DNA from: Gemmatimonadota bacterium
GTDB taxonomy: Bacteria; Gemmatimonadota; Gemmatimonadetes; Gemmatimonadales; Gemmatimonadaceae
Direction: 5' to 3'
NCBI GenBank assembly: GCA_003142495.1
Contig: PLMM01000099.1
Span: forward strand, 1-18,144
Length of the DNA stretch: 18,144 bases
Shown here: piece after piece, positions 1 through 7,608 of the stretch
Numbering within the stretch: the stretch's first letter is position 1
How the letters are laid out: every line of letters begins with the position of its first letter
The notes under the pieces: model-generated
The model's input: only the letters and a program-made list of their open reading frames with translations
What the model was told of the DNA's origin: nothing
Database searches by the model: none
Made by a program: the position numbers and the translations under genes

Positions 1-340
1 CTTGTACCACCAGTCGAGCCACGCCGCCTGCTCGCGCGTGGTCTGGTAGTCGTTGACGATGCCGTTCTTGATGATGAGGAACGGCTCGGGCTTCACTCCT
101 TCATCATCCCAGCCGACGGTGCCGAGGCAGCCTTCCTGGCTGCGGTCGCCCTGGATGTTCATGAACTCCGGGCCGTACTTGAGTTGGCCGAGCATTTTTT
201 CCGGAGGCGCGACGAAGCTCGTGCCGGCGTAGTTGGCTTCGTAACCCATCGCGCGATCGAGCTCCGTTGGGTGCGCGATCGACTCATGGATCGTGAGCCA
301 GAGGTGCGAGGGGTGGAGCACCAGATCGTAGCGGCCGACT
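1..340. repeat. Direct paralogous DNA repeat, copy B (partner 3002-3341)
   Basis: This stretch of the copy B gene aligns without gaps to 3002-3341 at a constant offset of 3001 bases. By eye bases 1-80 differ at only 2 sites, and 211-339 at about 9 sites, while 81-210 is much more diverged. The conserved second block encodes the HExxxH zinc site. It reflects duplication of the tldD-like gene, possibly with later gene conversion. Confidence 0.85.
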
Positions 341-1179
341 TCGACCGGCTTGGCGGTGAGCTTCTGGACCGCCTCTTCGCCCCACTGCTCTGCGTGTCCC
401 GCGAGATCGCGCTCGATCACGTATTCCCAGCCGCGCCCCATCGGCGCCGCGATATTCGTGCGATTCTGGAAATCGCTCTGGTCCGCGTTGATGGCGGTGA
501 TCTGCATCAGCGGCCAGGAGCGCACGGCGGTCTGCGTGGTGACCGTGCCGTCGGTGTTCGCGTAGCTGCGCTCTTCCTTCACGAAGAACAGCCCGCTGAA
601 GATGAATTTGACGCCTTTCACCTTCAATGCTTCGGCGTTCGCATTGAGGAGCAGCGCCGCCTTCTCTTCTACTGAGATCGACCACGGATCGGTGGTGAAG
701 GCACTCTTCCACGTTCCGTTCGGCGTGGAGGGATTCGGCGTGAGCACCACGGGCCTGTCTCGCGCGCTGCGATTCGCCTTGGCGATCGACACCGCTTCCT
801 TCGCGGCGGCGGAGACACCGTCCTTCGTGAGGACGCGCGTGGCCGCGAAACCCCAGGTGCCGTCGACGAGGGCGCGAATGCCGCATCCCATGGAGTCCGT
901 GTCGACGACGTTCTGGATCTGCTGCTCGCGCGTGAAGACGAAGTTCTGACGCTGGCGGCCTATCCGGACGTCCGCGTATCCCGCGCCCGCCGACTTGGCG
1001 GCATTGAGCCCGGTCATCATAAGCTCTTTGACCGTCGAATCGGGAATCTCTTCGATCGGTCGTGTCGAGACGGCGGCGAACGCATTCGCCACGCCTCCCG
1101 TCGCCTTCCACGCGTTGGCGGCGGCGACTGCCGCCGCGACCTGCGCGCTCTTCTTGAGGAAATCTCTTCGGTCTGTCAT
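1..1179 (-). CDS. TldD-family zinc metalloprotease with Tat leader, copy B (partial, cut by left edge)
   Basis: The first 393 residues of a TldD-family protein are visible; the C-terminus lies outside the window. Family knowledge: TldD is the zinc-bearing, catalytic half of the TldD/TldE peptidase that degrades unfolded peptides. The N-terminus (MTDRRDFLKKSAQ, then an Ala-rich stretch to about residue 28) is a good twin-arginine signal, so export of the folded protein is likely. The HExxxH zinc site is H298-E299-H303, in IHESIAHPTELDRAMGYEAN. The start is the ATG at 1179-1177, whose A is shared with the stop codon of the TldE-like gene upstream (TGATG), so translation is probably coupled. The protein is clearly paralogous to the TldD-like gene at 2546-4162, with near-identical DNA patches. 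Whether it keeps the third zinc ligand cannot be seen. Family assignment is firm; substrate unknown. Confidence 0.93.
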   Translation of the reverse strand, partial: MTDRRDFLKKSAQVAAAVAAANAWKATGGVANAFAAVSTRPIEEIPDSTVKELMMTGLNAAKSAGAGYADVRIGRQRQNFVFTREQQIQNVVDTDSMGCGIRALVDGTWGFAATRVLTKDGVSAAAKEAVSIAKANRSARDRPVVLTPNPSTPNGTWKSAFTTDPWSISVEEKAALLLNANAEALKVKGVKFIFSGLFFVKEERSYANTDGTVTTQTAVRSWPLMQITAINADQSDFQNRTNIAAPMGRGWEYVIERDLAGHAEQWGEEAVQKLTAKPVEVGRYDLVLHPSHLWLTIHESIAHPTELDRAMGYEANYAGTSFVAPPEKMLGQLKYGPEFMNIQGDRSQEGCLGTVGWDDEGVKPEPFLIIKNGIVNDYQTTREQAAWLDWWYK

Positions 1180-2549
1180 CAGACGGCGTCGCTCAGGCTG
1201 GTGAAGTTGAAATCGTGCGCCTTGATCGGTGGCACGACGATCGCGAATCCCGGGCTCCCGTCTTCACTCGCGCTCACGCGCACCGACGGACCCATGGCGT
1301 CCAGATTGTTCAGCATGAAAACGGGGGATTCGTTGTAGCGCAGATTCTTGACGGCCTTGGTGATCTTACCGTCCTCGATGAGGAACGTGCCATCGCGCGT
1401 CAGCCCCGTATAAAGGATGGTGCGTGGATCGACCGGGCGGATGTACCAGAATCTGGTGACGAGAATTCCGCGCTGCGTCGATGCAATCAACTCCTCCATG
1501 CTGGACGTGCCGCCCAACATCTTCAGCGATCCGATCAACGGAGCCGCCGACTTCCCCTGCTTCTGCGCCCAATAGCGATCGTACGCGAGGTTGCGCACAA
1601 CGCCGTTCTCGATCCACGTCGTCTTCTTCGCCGGCGCTCCCTCTGGAGTGAACGGCAGCGCCGCTGCATCGGGGTCCAGAGGATCCGATACGAGCGTCAC
1701 GCGCTCATCTACGACCTTGAGTCCGATTTTGTTTCCGCCGCCCTGTTTCGTGAAAAAGCTGCGGCCCTCGTCGGCGTTGCGCGCGTTCAAGGCGAACGCT
1801 AATAGCTGGACCAGATTTCCGACCGCCGTGGGCTCGAGCACAACGGTGTAGCGCCCCGGCTCGATCGCCACCGGATTCATCGACGCGCGCGCCTTGTCGA
1901 TCGCGCGTGCGCCAAGCGCTTCGGGATCGATGCGCGACCAATCCGTGTGCGATGCGCCGGCCCATCCGCTCGAGCTGCCGTCCGGCGCGCGCACGGTGGT
2001 GGTCATCGCGGCGCCGGTCTGCCGCCCGTACGCAAACAATCCCTTGCTGTTCGCGATCGCATGCGCCTGCGCGTCCGACTCGATGTATCCGGTGGCCGCG
2101 AGCTTCGCCGCACGCGACGGCTCCGTGACCGCGCGCACAGCCGCCGCGCGTCCCGCCGGGTCGAGGCTCGCCGTGATCGCGCTCCACCCCGGCGACTCGT
2201 CGTACGTCTGTGGCTCGAGCTCGGGCATCGCCTCGGGATCGTCCGGCGCGAGCTTCGCGAGCCGCTCCGAGAGATCCACGGCCGCCTGCAGCGACACGTC
2301 GTCGAGCTTGTTCGTGGTCGTGCTCGCGCTCTTGGTGCCGAAGGTGCTGCGGATCGACACGGTGACGTTGGTGTTGTCGCCGCCGCTCGAGATCTGATTC
2401 ACCGCGTAGCGCGTGTTGCCGCGCGCGCTCCCCAGAATGGTCACGCGCGTTTGTTCCGCCTTCGCGAGCGCGAGCACACGCTTGGTGAGCGCCTGCGCAT
2501 CCTCCTTCGTGAGGAAGCCGGCCGGATCGAACAGTGTGCGGGGACTCAT
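1179..2549 (-). CDS. TldE/PmbA-family protein (non-catalytic partner of TldD)
   Basis: A 456-residue protein of the TldE/PmbA family. Family knowledge: TldE shares the TldD fold but lacks the zinc motif, and forms the inactive half of the TldD-TldE peptidase. Here the segment that should carry HExxxH reads EPTAVGNLVQLLAFALN, with no His or Glu pair, so a non-catalytic role fits. I chose the ATG at 2549 (MSPRTLFDPAGF) rather than one 18 codons upstream because it follows a GGAGG ribosome site by 5 bases and overlaps the upstream stop as ATGA. The chosen N-terminus has no signal peptide and no membrane segment, unlike both flanking TldD-like proteins. The gene sits between two tldD-like genes with overlaps at both ends, so all three are one transcription and translation unit. 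The partner could be either TldD-like protein. Confidence 0.93.
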   Translation of the reverse strand: MSPRTLFDPAGFLTKEDAQALTKRVLALAKAEQTRVTILGSARGNTRYAVNQISSGGDNTNVTVSIRSTFGTKSASTTTNKLDDVSLQAAVDLSERLAKLAPDDPEAMPELEPQTYDESPGWSAITASLDPAGRAAAVRAVTEPSRAAKLAATGYIESDAQAHAIANSKGLFAYGRQTGAAMTTTVRAPDGSSSGWAGASHTDWSRIDPEALGARAIDKARASMNPVAIEPGRYTVVLEPTAVGNLVQLLAFALNARNADEGRSFFTKQGGGNKIGLKVVDERVTLVSDPLDPDAAALPFTPEGAPAKKTTWIENGVVRNLAYDRYWAQKQGKSAAPLIGSLKMLGGTSSMEELIASTQRGILVTRFWYIRPVDPRTILYTGLTRDGTFLIEDGKITKAVKNLRYNESPVFMLNNLDAMGPSVRVSASEDGSPGFAIVVPPIKAHDFNFTSLSDAV

Positions 2550-4162
2550 GCCTTCCTCCCCGTGTTGATCACGTTGATCTGCTTGAAGCGCGCCGGCACG
2601 CAACCATGACTCACCGCATTCGACTGGCTCGGCTGCCCCTTTCCATCATTGAAGGCGCCGCCCATCTGGTAGCTCTTCTTGCCGCCGATCATGTCCATCG
2701 CGTTCCAGAAGTCCGGCGTTCGCATTTGGTACGCGACGTCCCTGAGCATGCCGACGACCTTGCCGCCCTTGATCTCATAGAAGAGCTGCCCGCCGAACTG
2801 GGCGTTGTAGCGCTGCTGATCGATTGAGAAGGAGCCCTCGCCTACTATGGCGATTCCCTTGTCCGTCGCGGCGATGAGATCCTCGAACGACTGCTCTTTT
2901 TCGCCGGGCAGTAGCGAGACGTTGGGCATGCGCTGGAACTGAATGTCTTCCCACGACTGTGCGTACGAGCAGCCGTGCGAGCGCGTCTGCTTCCCCTGCT
3001 TCTTGTACCACCAGTCGAGCCACGGCGCCTGCTCGCGCGTGGTCTGGTAGTCGTTGACGATGCCCTTCTTGATGATGAGGAAAGTGTCGGGCACGACGCC
3101 CTCGTCATCCCACCCGCACGCGGAGAGCGAGCCCACCTGCGTGCGATCGCCCTGGATGTTCATGATCTCGGGACCGTAGCGGAACGTGCCGAGCATTTTC
3201 TGCGGCGGCGAGACGAAGCTCGTGCCGGCGTAGTTGGCCTCGTAGCCCATTGCGCGATCGAGCTCCGTGGGGTGCGCGATCGACTCGTGGATCGTGAGCC
3301 AGAGATGCGTGGGGTGCAGCACGAGATCGTAGCGGCCGACATCCACCGGCTTGGCGCCGAGCTTCTGCACGGCCTCGGTGGCCCAGCGCGTGGCGTTCTC
3401 GACGAGCTTCGCATCGCGCACGTGCTCGTAGCCGCGCCCCATTGGCTGAATGTCGTTCGACTGGCGCGATTGAAAGTCCGAGAAGTCCGGCGCGACGGCG
3501 GTGACCGTCATCTGCGGCTGCGATCGGAAAATGGTCTGCACGACGTAGGTGCCGTCGCTCGTGGCGAGCGTCTTCTCCTCACGCAGGAAGAACATCCCCG
3601 AGTTCACGAACTTGGCGCCCGCCACCTTGAGCGCGGCAGCGTTGGCGTCGAGCAGCAGCGCGACCTTCTCCTCGATCGGCACCTCGAACGGGTCGATCTC
3701 CGCGGGACCGCGCCAGGTGCCGCTCGCGGTTGGCGTCACCGGCGCGAGCACCACCGGGCGCTCGAGCGCGGCGCGATTCGCCTGCGCCTGCGCGACGGCC
3801 TGCCGCGCGACGCGCACCATCTCATCAGCGACGAGATCGCGACTCGCGGCGAAGCCCCACGCACCCTTGACGAGCACGCGCACGCCGAAGCCGAACGTTT
3901 CGGAATCGCTGAGCGACTGCACGCGATGCTCGCGCGTCTGGATCGCCTGATTGCGATTTTGGCTGATGCGCACATCCGCGTATTCGGCGCCGGCGGACTT
4001 CGCGGCATCGAGCGCGCGCATCGCGAGCTCTTTGAAGGTGGGATCGCTCAGCGGGGGCGCCGAGGGACTGGCGATGCGATACTGCGGGGGGAGGCGATAC
4101 GCCGCGAGGCCAAGCGCCGCGGCGGAGGACAGCTGTATGAACTCTCGTCTGGATTGAGCCAC
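2546..4162 (-). CDS. TldD-family zinc metalloprotease with Tat leader, copy A
   Basis: A complete 538-residue TldD-family protein, first gene of the three-gene operon. The N-terminus (MAQSRREFIQLSSAAALGLA) is a twin-arginine leader: SRREF followed by a short hydrophobic stretch. The zinc site HExxxH is H292-E293-H297. In E. coli TldD a C-terminal Cys within a CGKDGQ motif is the third zinc ligand; here the equivalent stretch reads FNDGKGQP (Asp506), and the only Cys nearby is C521 in SHGCVPARF. The start is a GTG at 4162-4160, preceded by GAGGAG and 4 bases. The stop overlaps the TldE-like start by 4 bases (ATGA). It is longer than cytoplasmic E. coli TldD (about 480 residues), mostly because of the leader. 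A putative promoter lies about 40 bases upstream. Family assignment is firm; location in the periplasm is inferred from the leader. Confidence 0.94.
   Translation of the reverse strand: MAQSRREFIQLSSAAALGLAAYRLPPQYRIASPSAPPLSDPTFKELAMRALDAAKSAGAEYADVRISQNRNQAIQTREHRVQSLSDSETFGFGVRVLVKGAWGFAASRDLVADEMVRVARQAVAQAQANRAALERPVVLAPVTPTASGTWRGPAEIDPFEVPIEEKVALLLDANAAALKVAGAKFVNSGMFFLREEKTLATSDGTYVVQTIFRSQPQMTVTAVAPDFSDFQSRQSNDIQPMGRGYEHVRDAKLVENATRWATEAVQKLGAKPVDVGRYDLVLHPTHLWLTIHESIAHPTELDRAMGYEANYAGTSFVSPPQKMLGTFRYGPEIMNIQGDRTQVGSLSACGWDDEGVVPDTFLIIKKGIVNDYQTTREQAPWLDWWYKKQGKQTRSHGCSYAQSWEDIQFQRMPNVSLLPGEKEQSFEDLIAATDKGIAIVGEGSFSIDQQRYNAQFGGQLFYEIKGGKVVGMLRDVAYQMRTPDFWNAMDMIGGKKSYQMGGAFNDGKGQPSQSNAVSHGCVPARFKQINVINTGRKA
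2555..2559 (-). promoter_or_regulatory. Ribosome binding site of the TldE-like gene
   Basis: Minus-strand GGAGG, 5 bases before the ATG at 2549 and inside the last codons of the upstream TldD-like gene. It decides the start in favour of the short form beginning MSPRTLF and supports coupled translation. Confidence 0.7.
3002..3341. repeat. Direct paralogous DNA repeat, copy A (partner 1-340)
   Basis: Counterpart of the repeat at the left edge, within the copy A tldD-like gene. Near-identity is patchy: 3002-3081 and 3212-3340 match closely, the stretch between does not. Confidence 0.85.
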
Positions 4163-4199
4163 TCATCTCCTCGGCGCGAGGCGCCTCTCGTCAGGCGCG

Positions 4200-4228
4200 A
4201 ATATAGGAATGTAAAAAAACGCGCGCAA
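4200..4228 (-). promoter_or_regulatory. Putative sigma-70-type promoter of the tldD-tldE-tldD operon
   Basis: On the minus strand TTGCGC (4228-4223) and TATATT (4205-4200) are separated by exactly 17 bases, with a T7 run in the spacer. This is one of the few AT-rich spots in the region. Transcription would start near 4193, giving a leader of about 30 bases before the GTG at 4162. A 10-base palindrome (GAGGCGCCTC, 4178-4187) would lie in that leader. The -35 matches consensus at only three of six bases, so this is a prediction. Confidence 0.4.
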
Positions 4229-4374
4229 TGCCGCAGACGTTGAAGGTATTTCTGCGTTGGGTGCGAATTGCGAATGGTTGTGTAGAGAGCGTTTCGCGGA
4301 TTCGAGAAAGCGATCAGTGATCCGCCGGCACATGAGCCGCTAACAATTGGTGAAACGACTTGAACGGAAAAAGG

Positions 4375-4435
4375 CACGGATCAAACGGATAACGACGAAC
4401 GCCTCGTTTGCGCGATGCACGCGCGGCGATCCGTG
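4375..4435. other. Intergenic element with three-way-junction inverted repeats
   Basis: CACGGATC (4375-4382) pairs with GATCCGTG (4428-4435), enclosing two more stems: AAACG (4383-4387) with CGTTT (4405-4409), and GCGCG (4410-4414) with CGCGC (4420-4424) around an ATGCA loop. It could be a regulator-binding array, a structured leader or an intergenic repeat unit. It lies 161 bases before the fdhF start. Chance structure cannot be excluded in GC-rich DNA. Confidence 0.35.
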
Positions 4436-4596
4436 ACCAATCATCGAAGATAGCGCGCGCGCATCGCGCGAGAGGCGGCCTGATGCTCGCCCACAGGCGC
4501 GCGGCAGCTTCGGAACGCGTCGCCTAAGGGCCGTATTTCCATTATTATAGGTATCGCAGCTCCCGGCTCGTTCGACGGCCTCCAGCGACTGACGAA

Positions 4597-7500
4597 ATGC
4601 CCACGCTTACGATCGACGGACGCGAAGTGACGGTGCCGGAAGGCACCACGATTCTCGAGGCTGCCCGCTCGATGGGCGTCGAGGTGCCGACGTTGTGCTG
4701 GTATCCGAAGCTTCCAATCGTCGGCAACTGCCGCATCTGTCTCGTCTCGATCGAGGGAACGCCCAAGCTCGTCGCCTCGTGCGCGGCGCAGGCGGCGGAT
4801 GGGCAGAAGGTCACCACCGAGTCCCACGCGGCGGTGCAGAACCGGAAGGCCGTGCTCGGCATGCTCCTCGAGCGCTACCCCGTGGAAGAGATTCCGGTGG
4901 ATGGCGCGCGCAACGAGTTCGAGGAGTACGTGCGCCGATACGACGTGCCCACCGAGAAGCGCTCGCCGCTTGGGCTGCGCGAGGGCGATCAACGCGAGGG
5001 CGATCCGCTCATCCAGCACGACATGTCCACCTGCATTCTCTGCACGCGCTGCGTGCGCGCGTGCGAGGACATTCAGGTGGTCGGCGTGCTCGAGACGGGA
5101 TTCCGCGGCGAGCATGCGGCGATCATCGTAGGCGCGGATGGCAATCCGGATCACGCGGGGTGCACTTGGTGCGGCGAGTGCGTGCGCGTGTGCCCCACCG
5201 GCGCGATCCACGACATCATCCCGCTCGCGAAGATGCGCGCGGAGTCGCTCCGCGAGCCCGTGCGCGAGGTGCGGAGCGTGTGCCCGTATTGCGCCGTCGG
5301 CTGCCAGCTCGATCTCGAGGTGCGCGGCAACGACATCCAGCGCGTGAAGAGCCCGTGGATCGAGGAGACGACGCCGAACATCGGGTCGACGTGCGTGAAG
5401 GGGCGCTTCGGCTTCGACTTCGCCATGCATCGCGATCGCCTCAAGACGCCGCTCATCCGCACGGGCTGGGTGAAGCGCGACGGGACGTGGTCGTGGGAGC
5501 CGAGTGCGGAGCAGACCGCCAAGTGGGGGCGTCGCAACGGACCGTGGATGATCGTGTCCGAAGAGGGGCAGACGCAGAAGCGCCGTCCCAAGTTCAATCC
5601 GCTGCAGAGGCTCCCGCTGCTCGATCAGCCGCTGGGCGATGCGCGCGATCGCGTGGCGACGCCTCCGAGCTGGTACGAGCCGTTCCGTGAGGCCACGTCA
5701 GATGAGGCGCTCGACCTCGCGGCGTCGCAGATGCTGAAGCTGCGCGACACGAAGGGGCCGGACAGCCTGGCGGTGTTCTCGAGTGCCAAGTGCACGAACG
5801 AGGAGAACTACCTGCTGCAGCGGCTGCTGCGCGGCGCGATCGGCACGAACAACATCGATCACTGCACGCGGCTCTGTCACTCGTCGAGTGTGAGCGCGAT
5901 GCAGCGCGCGATGAGCACGAGCGCGGCGTCCGGCTCGATGCGCGAGGTCGAGACCGAAAGCGACGTCATCTTCATTCTCGGCGCGAATACCACGGAATCG
6001 CATCCCGTGTTCGGCGCGGCGATCAAGCGGGCGCAGAAGCGCGGTGCCAAGCTCATCGTCGCGGATCCGCGGCGGATCGAGCTCGCGCAGCGCGCCGATA
6101 TTCACCTGCAGATGCTCCCGGGCACGGACGTCGTGCTCCTCAACGCGATGGTGAACCACATCTTCGCGAAGGGAATGGAGGACGCGAAGTTCATCGAGGC
6201 GCGAACGCACGGGATCGACGCGCTGCGCGAGTCGGTGGTGCCCTACACTCCCGAAATGGCTGAGACGATCACCGGCGTGCCCGCCACGGTGATTCGGCGA
6301 GCGGCAGAGATGTACGCTACGGGCGGCCGCTGCGCGACGATGTGGGCGATGGGGCTCACGCAGCACCATACGGGAACGGATATCGTCACCACGCTGCTCA
6401 ATCTCCTTCTCGTCACCGGAATGATCGGACGCTGGGGCGCACCGATGATGCCGATTCGCGGGCAGAACAACGTGCAAGGCGCGAGCGACGTGGGCGCAAT
6501 CCCGATGTCCTACCCGGACTATCTCCCGGTGCAGGATCCGAAGGTCCGGAAGGTATTCGCGGACGAGTGGCACGTGCCGGAGGACAAGCTCTCGCTCGTG
6601 CCGGGGCTTCGCGTCACCGAGATCGTGAAGGAAGGTAGTCCGGTGCACGGACTCTACGTGATGGGCGAGAACCCGATCATGTCCGACCCCGACATCGCGC
6701 ACGCCGAGGAGTGGTTCCACAATCTCGACTTCGTCGCGGTGCAGGATCTCTTTCTCACCGAAACCGCGCGTTACGCAGACGTCGTGCTTCCGGGCGCGTC
6801 GTTCGCCGAGAAGACGGGCTCGGTGGTGAACACGGAGCGTCGCATTCAGCTCATGCACAAGGCGATCGATCCGCCGGGGATCGCGCGCGGCGATCTCGAG
6901 ATTCTCATCGAGCTCTCGAATCGCGTCGGGCTACCAACGCCGTTCGCGAATTCGGCGGAGGTCATGGACGAGATCGCACGCGTGACGCCGTCGTGGCGCG
7001 GCGTGTCGCACGCGCGATTGGGCGGCGGCGGGCTGCAGTATCCGGTTGATGACGCGCATCATCCTGGCACCGACTTCCTCTTCGCGAATCACTTCCCGAC
7101 GCCTGATGGCAAGGCGACGCTCGTGGGTGTGGAGTTTCTGCCGCCGGCGGAATTGCCGGACGCGGAGTATCCGTTCTTCATGAACACGGGACGCCAGATA
7201 TACCACTGGCACACGGGGACGATGACGCGCCGGGCCACTGGCCTCGATTCGCGCGAGCCGACGCCGACCTTCGAGCTCAATCCGATGGACGCCGCGGAGC
7301 TGGGCATCGAAGATGGCGATCCCGTTCGCATCACCTCGCGGAGATCGACGATGGAGATCGCGGTGCGGCTGTCGGATCGCGTGGCGCGGAAGCAGATCTT
7401 CGTGCCGATGCACTACCGCGAGGCGGCAGCGAATCTGCTGACGAACCCCGCGCTCGATCCGTACGCGAAGATTCCCGAGTTCAAGGTGTGCGCGGTGCAT

Positions 7501-7608
7501 CTCGAGCCGGTGACGCGCGACGGCGAGCGGATCGGCGCCGACACGAGAAGCGAGCGCGCCACCGAGAGCGACATCAGCGAGCGCGAGCTCGTTGGCGGAG
7601 ACGACTGA
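4597..7608 (+). CDS. fdhF: Formate dehydrogenase alpha subunit (molybdopterin, NuoG-like N-terminus, Cys-type)
   Basis: A 1003-residue catalytic subunit that oxidises formate to CO2. Domains in order: NuoG-like [2Fe-2S] (C34, C45, C48, C62); a linker where the usual His-Cys3 cluster motif is absent (about 86-120); two [4Fe-4S] sites (C146, C149, C152, C156; C189, C192, C195, C199); the molybdopterin-domain [4Fe-4S] site (C229, C232, C236, C266); the molybdenum domain; and the dinucleotide-binding domain (about 875-985). The active-site pair is Cys427-His428 in the NNIDHCTRLCHSS motif, codon TGT, so it is not a selenoprotein. An extra segment of about 70 residues (about 288-365) separates the TPLIR motif from the DEALDLAA motif. 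No ribosome site stands out before the ATG. No NAD- or quinone-linked partner subunit is nearby. It is also called fdhA; other molybdopterin oxidoreductases are less likely given the Cys-His active site. Confidence 0.92.
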   Translation: MPTLTIDGREVTVPEGTTILEAARSMGVEVPTLCWYPKLPIVGNCRICLVSIEGTPKLVASCAAQAADGQKVTTESHAAVQNRKAVLGMLLERYPVEEIPVDGARNEFEEYVRRYDVPTEKRSPLGLREGDQREGDPLIQHDMSTCILCTRCVRACEDIQVVGVLETGFRGEHAAIIVGADGNPDHAGCTWCGECVRVCPTGAIHDIIPLAKMRAESLREPVREVRSVCPYCAVGCQLDLEVRGNDIQRVKSPWIEETTPNIGSTCVKGRFGFDFAMHRDRLKTPLIRTGWVKRDGTWSWEPSAEQTAKWGRRNGPWMIVSEEGQTQKRRPKFNPLQRLPLLDQPLGDARDRVATPPSWYEPFREATSDEALDLAASQMLKLRDTKGPDSLAVFSSAKCTNEENYLLQRLLRGAIGTNNIDHCTRLCHSSSVSAMQRAMSTSAASGSMREVETESDVIFILGANTTESHPVFGAAIKRAQKRGAKLIVADPRRIELAQRADIHLQMLPGTDVVLLNAMVNHIFAKGMEDAKFIEARTHGIDALRESVVPYTPEMAETITGVPATVIRRAAEMYATGGRCATMWAMGLTQHHTGTDIVTTLLNLLLVTGMIGRWGAPMMPIRGQNNVQGASDVGAIPMSYPDYLPVQDPKVRKVFADEWHVPEDKLSLVPGLRVTEIVKEGSPVHGLYVMGENPIMSDPDIAHAEEWFHNLDFVAVQDLFLTETARYADVVLPGASFAEKTGSVVNTERRIQLMHKAIDPPGIARGDLEILIELSNRVGLPTPFANSAEVMDEIARVTPSWRGVSHARLGGGGLQYPVDDAHHPGTDFLFANHFPTPDGKATLVGVEFLPPAELPDAEYPFFMNTGRQIYHWHTGTMTRRATGLDSREPTPTFELNPMDAAELGIEDGDPVRITSRRSTMEIAVRLSDRVARKQIFVPMHYREAAANLLTNPALDPYAKIPEFKVCAVHLEPVTRDGERIGADTRSERATESDISERELVGGDD

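Larger units (their letters stand above)
4163..4596. other. Divergent intergenic region between the tldD operon and fdhF
   Basis: No convincing gene lies in these 434 bases; short open frames here lack ribosome sites and overlap known starts. It holds the minus-strand promoter described separately, an 11-base palindrome GATCAGTGATC (4312-4322), a foldable element at 4375-4435, and an AT-rich spot (TATTAT, 4543-4548) about 50 bases before the fdhF start that could be a -10 element for the plus strand, though no good -35 accompanies it. Both promoters of this divergent pair must lie here. Confidence 0.7.

Noticed and set aside
4048..4377. Minus-strand frame crossing the tldD promoter region
   Set aside because: It overlaps the well-supported GTG start and Tat leader of the TldD-like gene in another frame, and would cover the predicted promoter.
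4441..5430. Long minus-strand open frame opposite fdhF
   Set aside because: It is composition-driven (His-, Arg- and Ala-rich, no domain) and lies antisense to the firmly identified iron-sulfur domains of the formate dehydrogenase.
5875..5877. Possible selenocysteine at the formate dehydrogenase active site
   Set aside because: The codon is TGT (Cys427), not TGA, so no recoding is needed.
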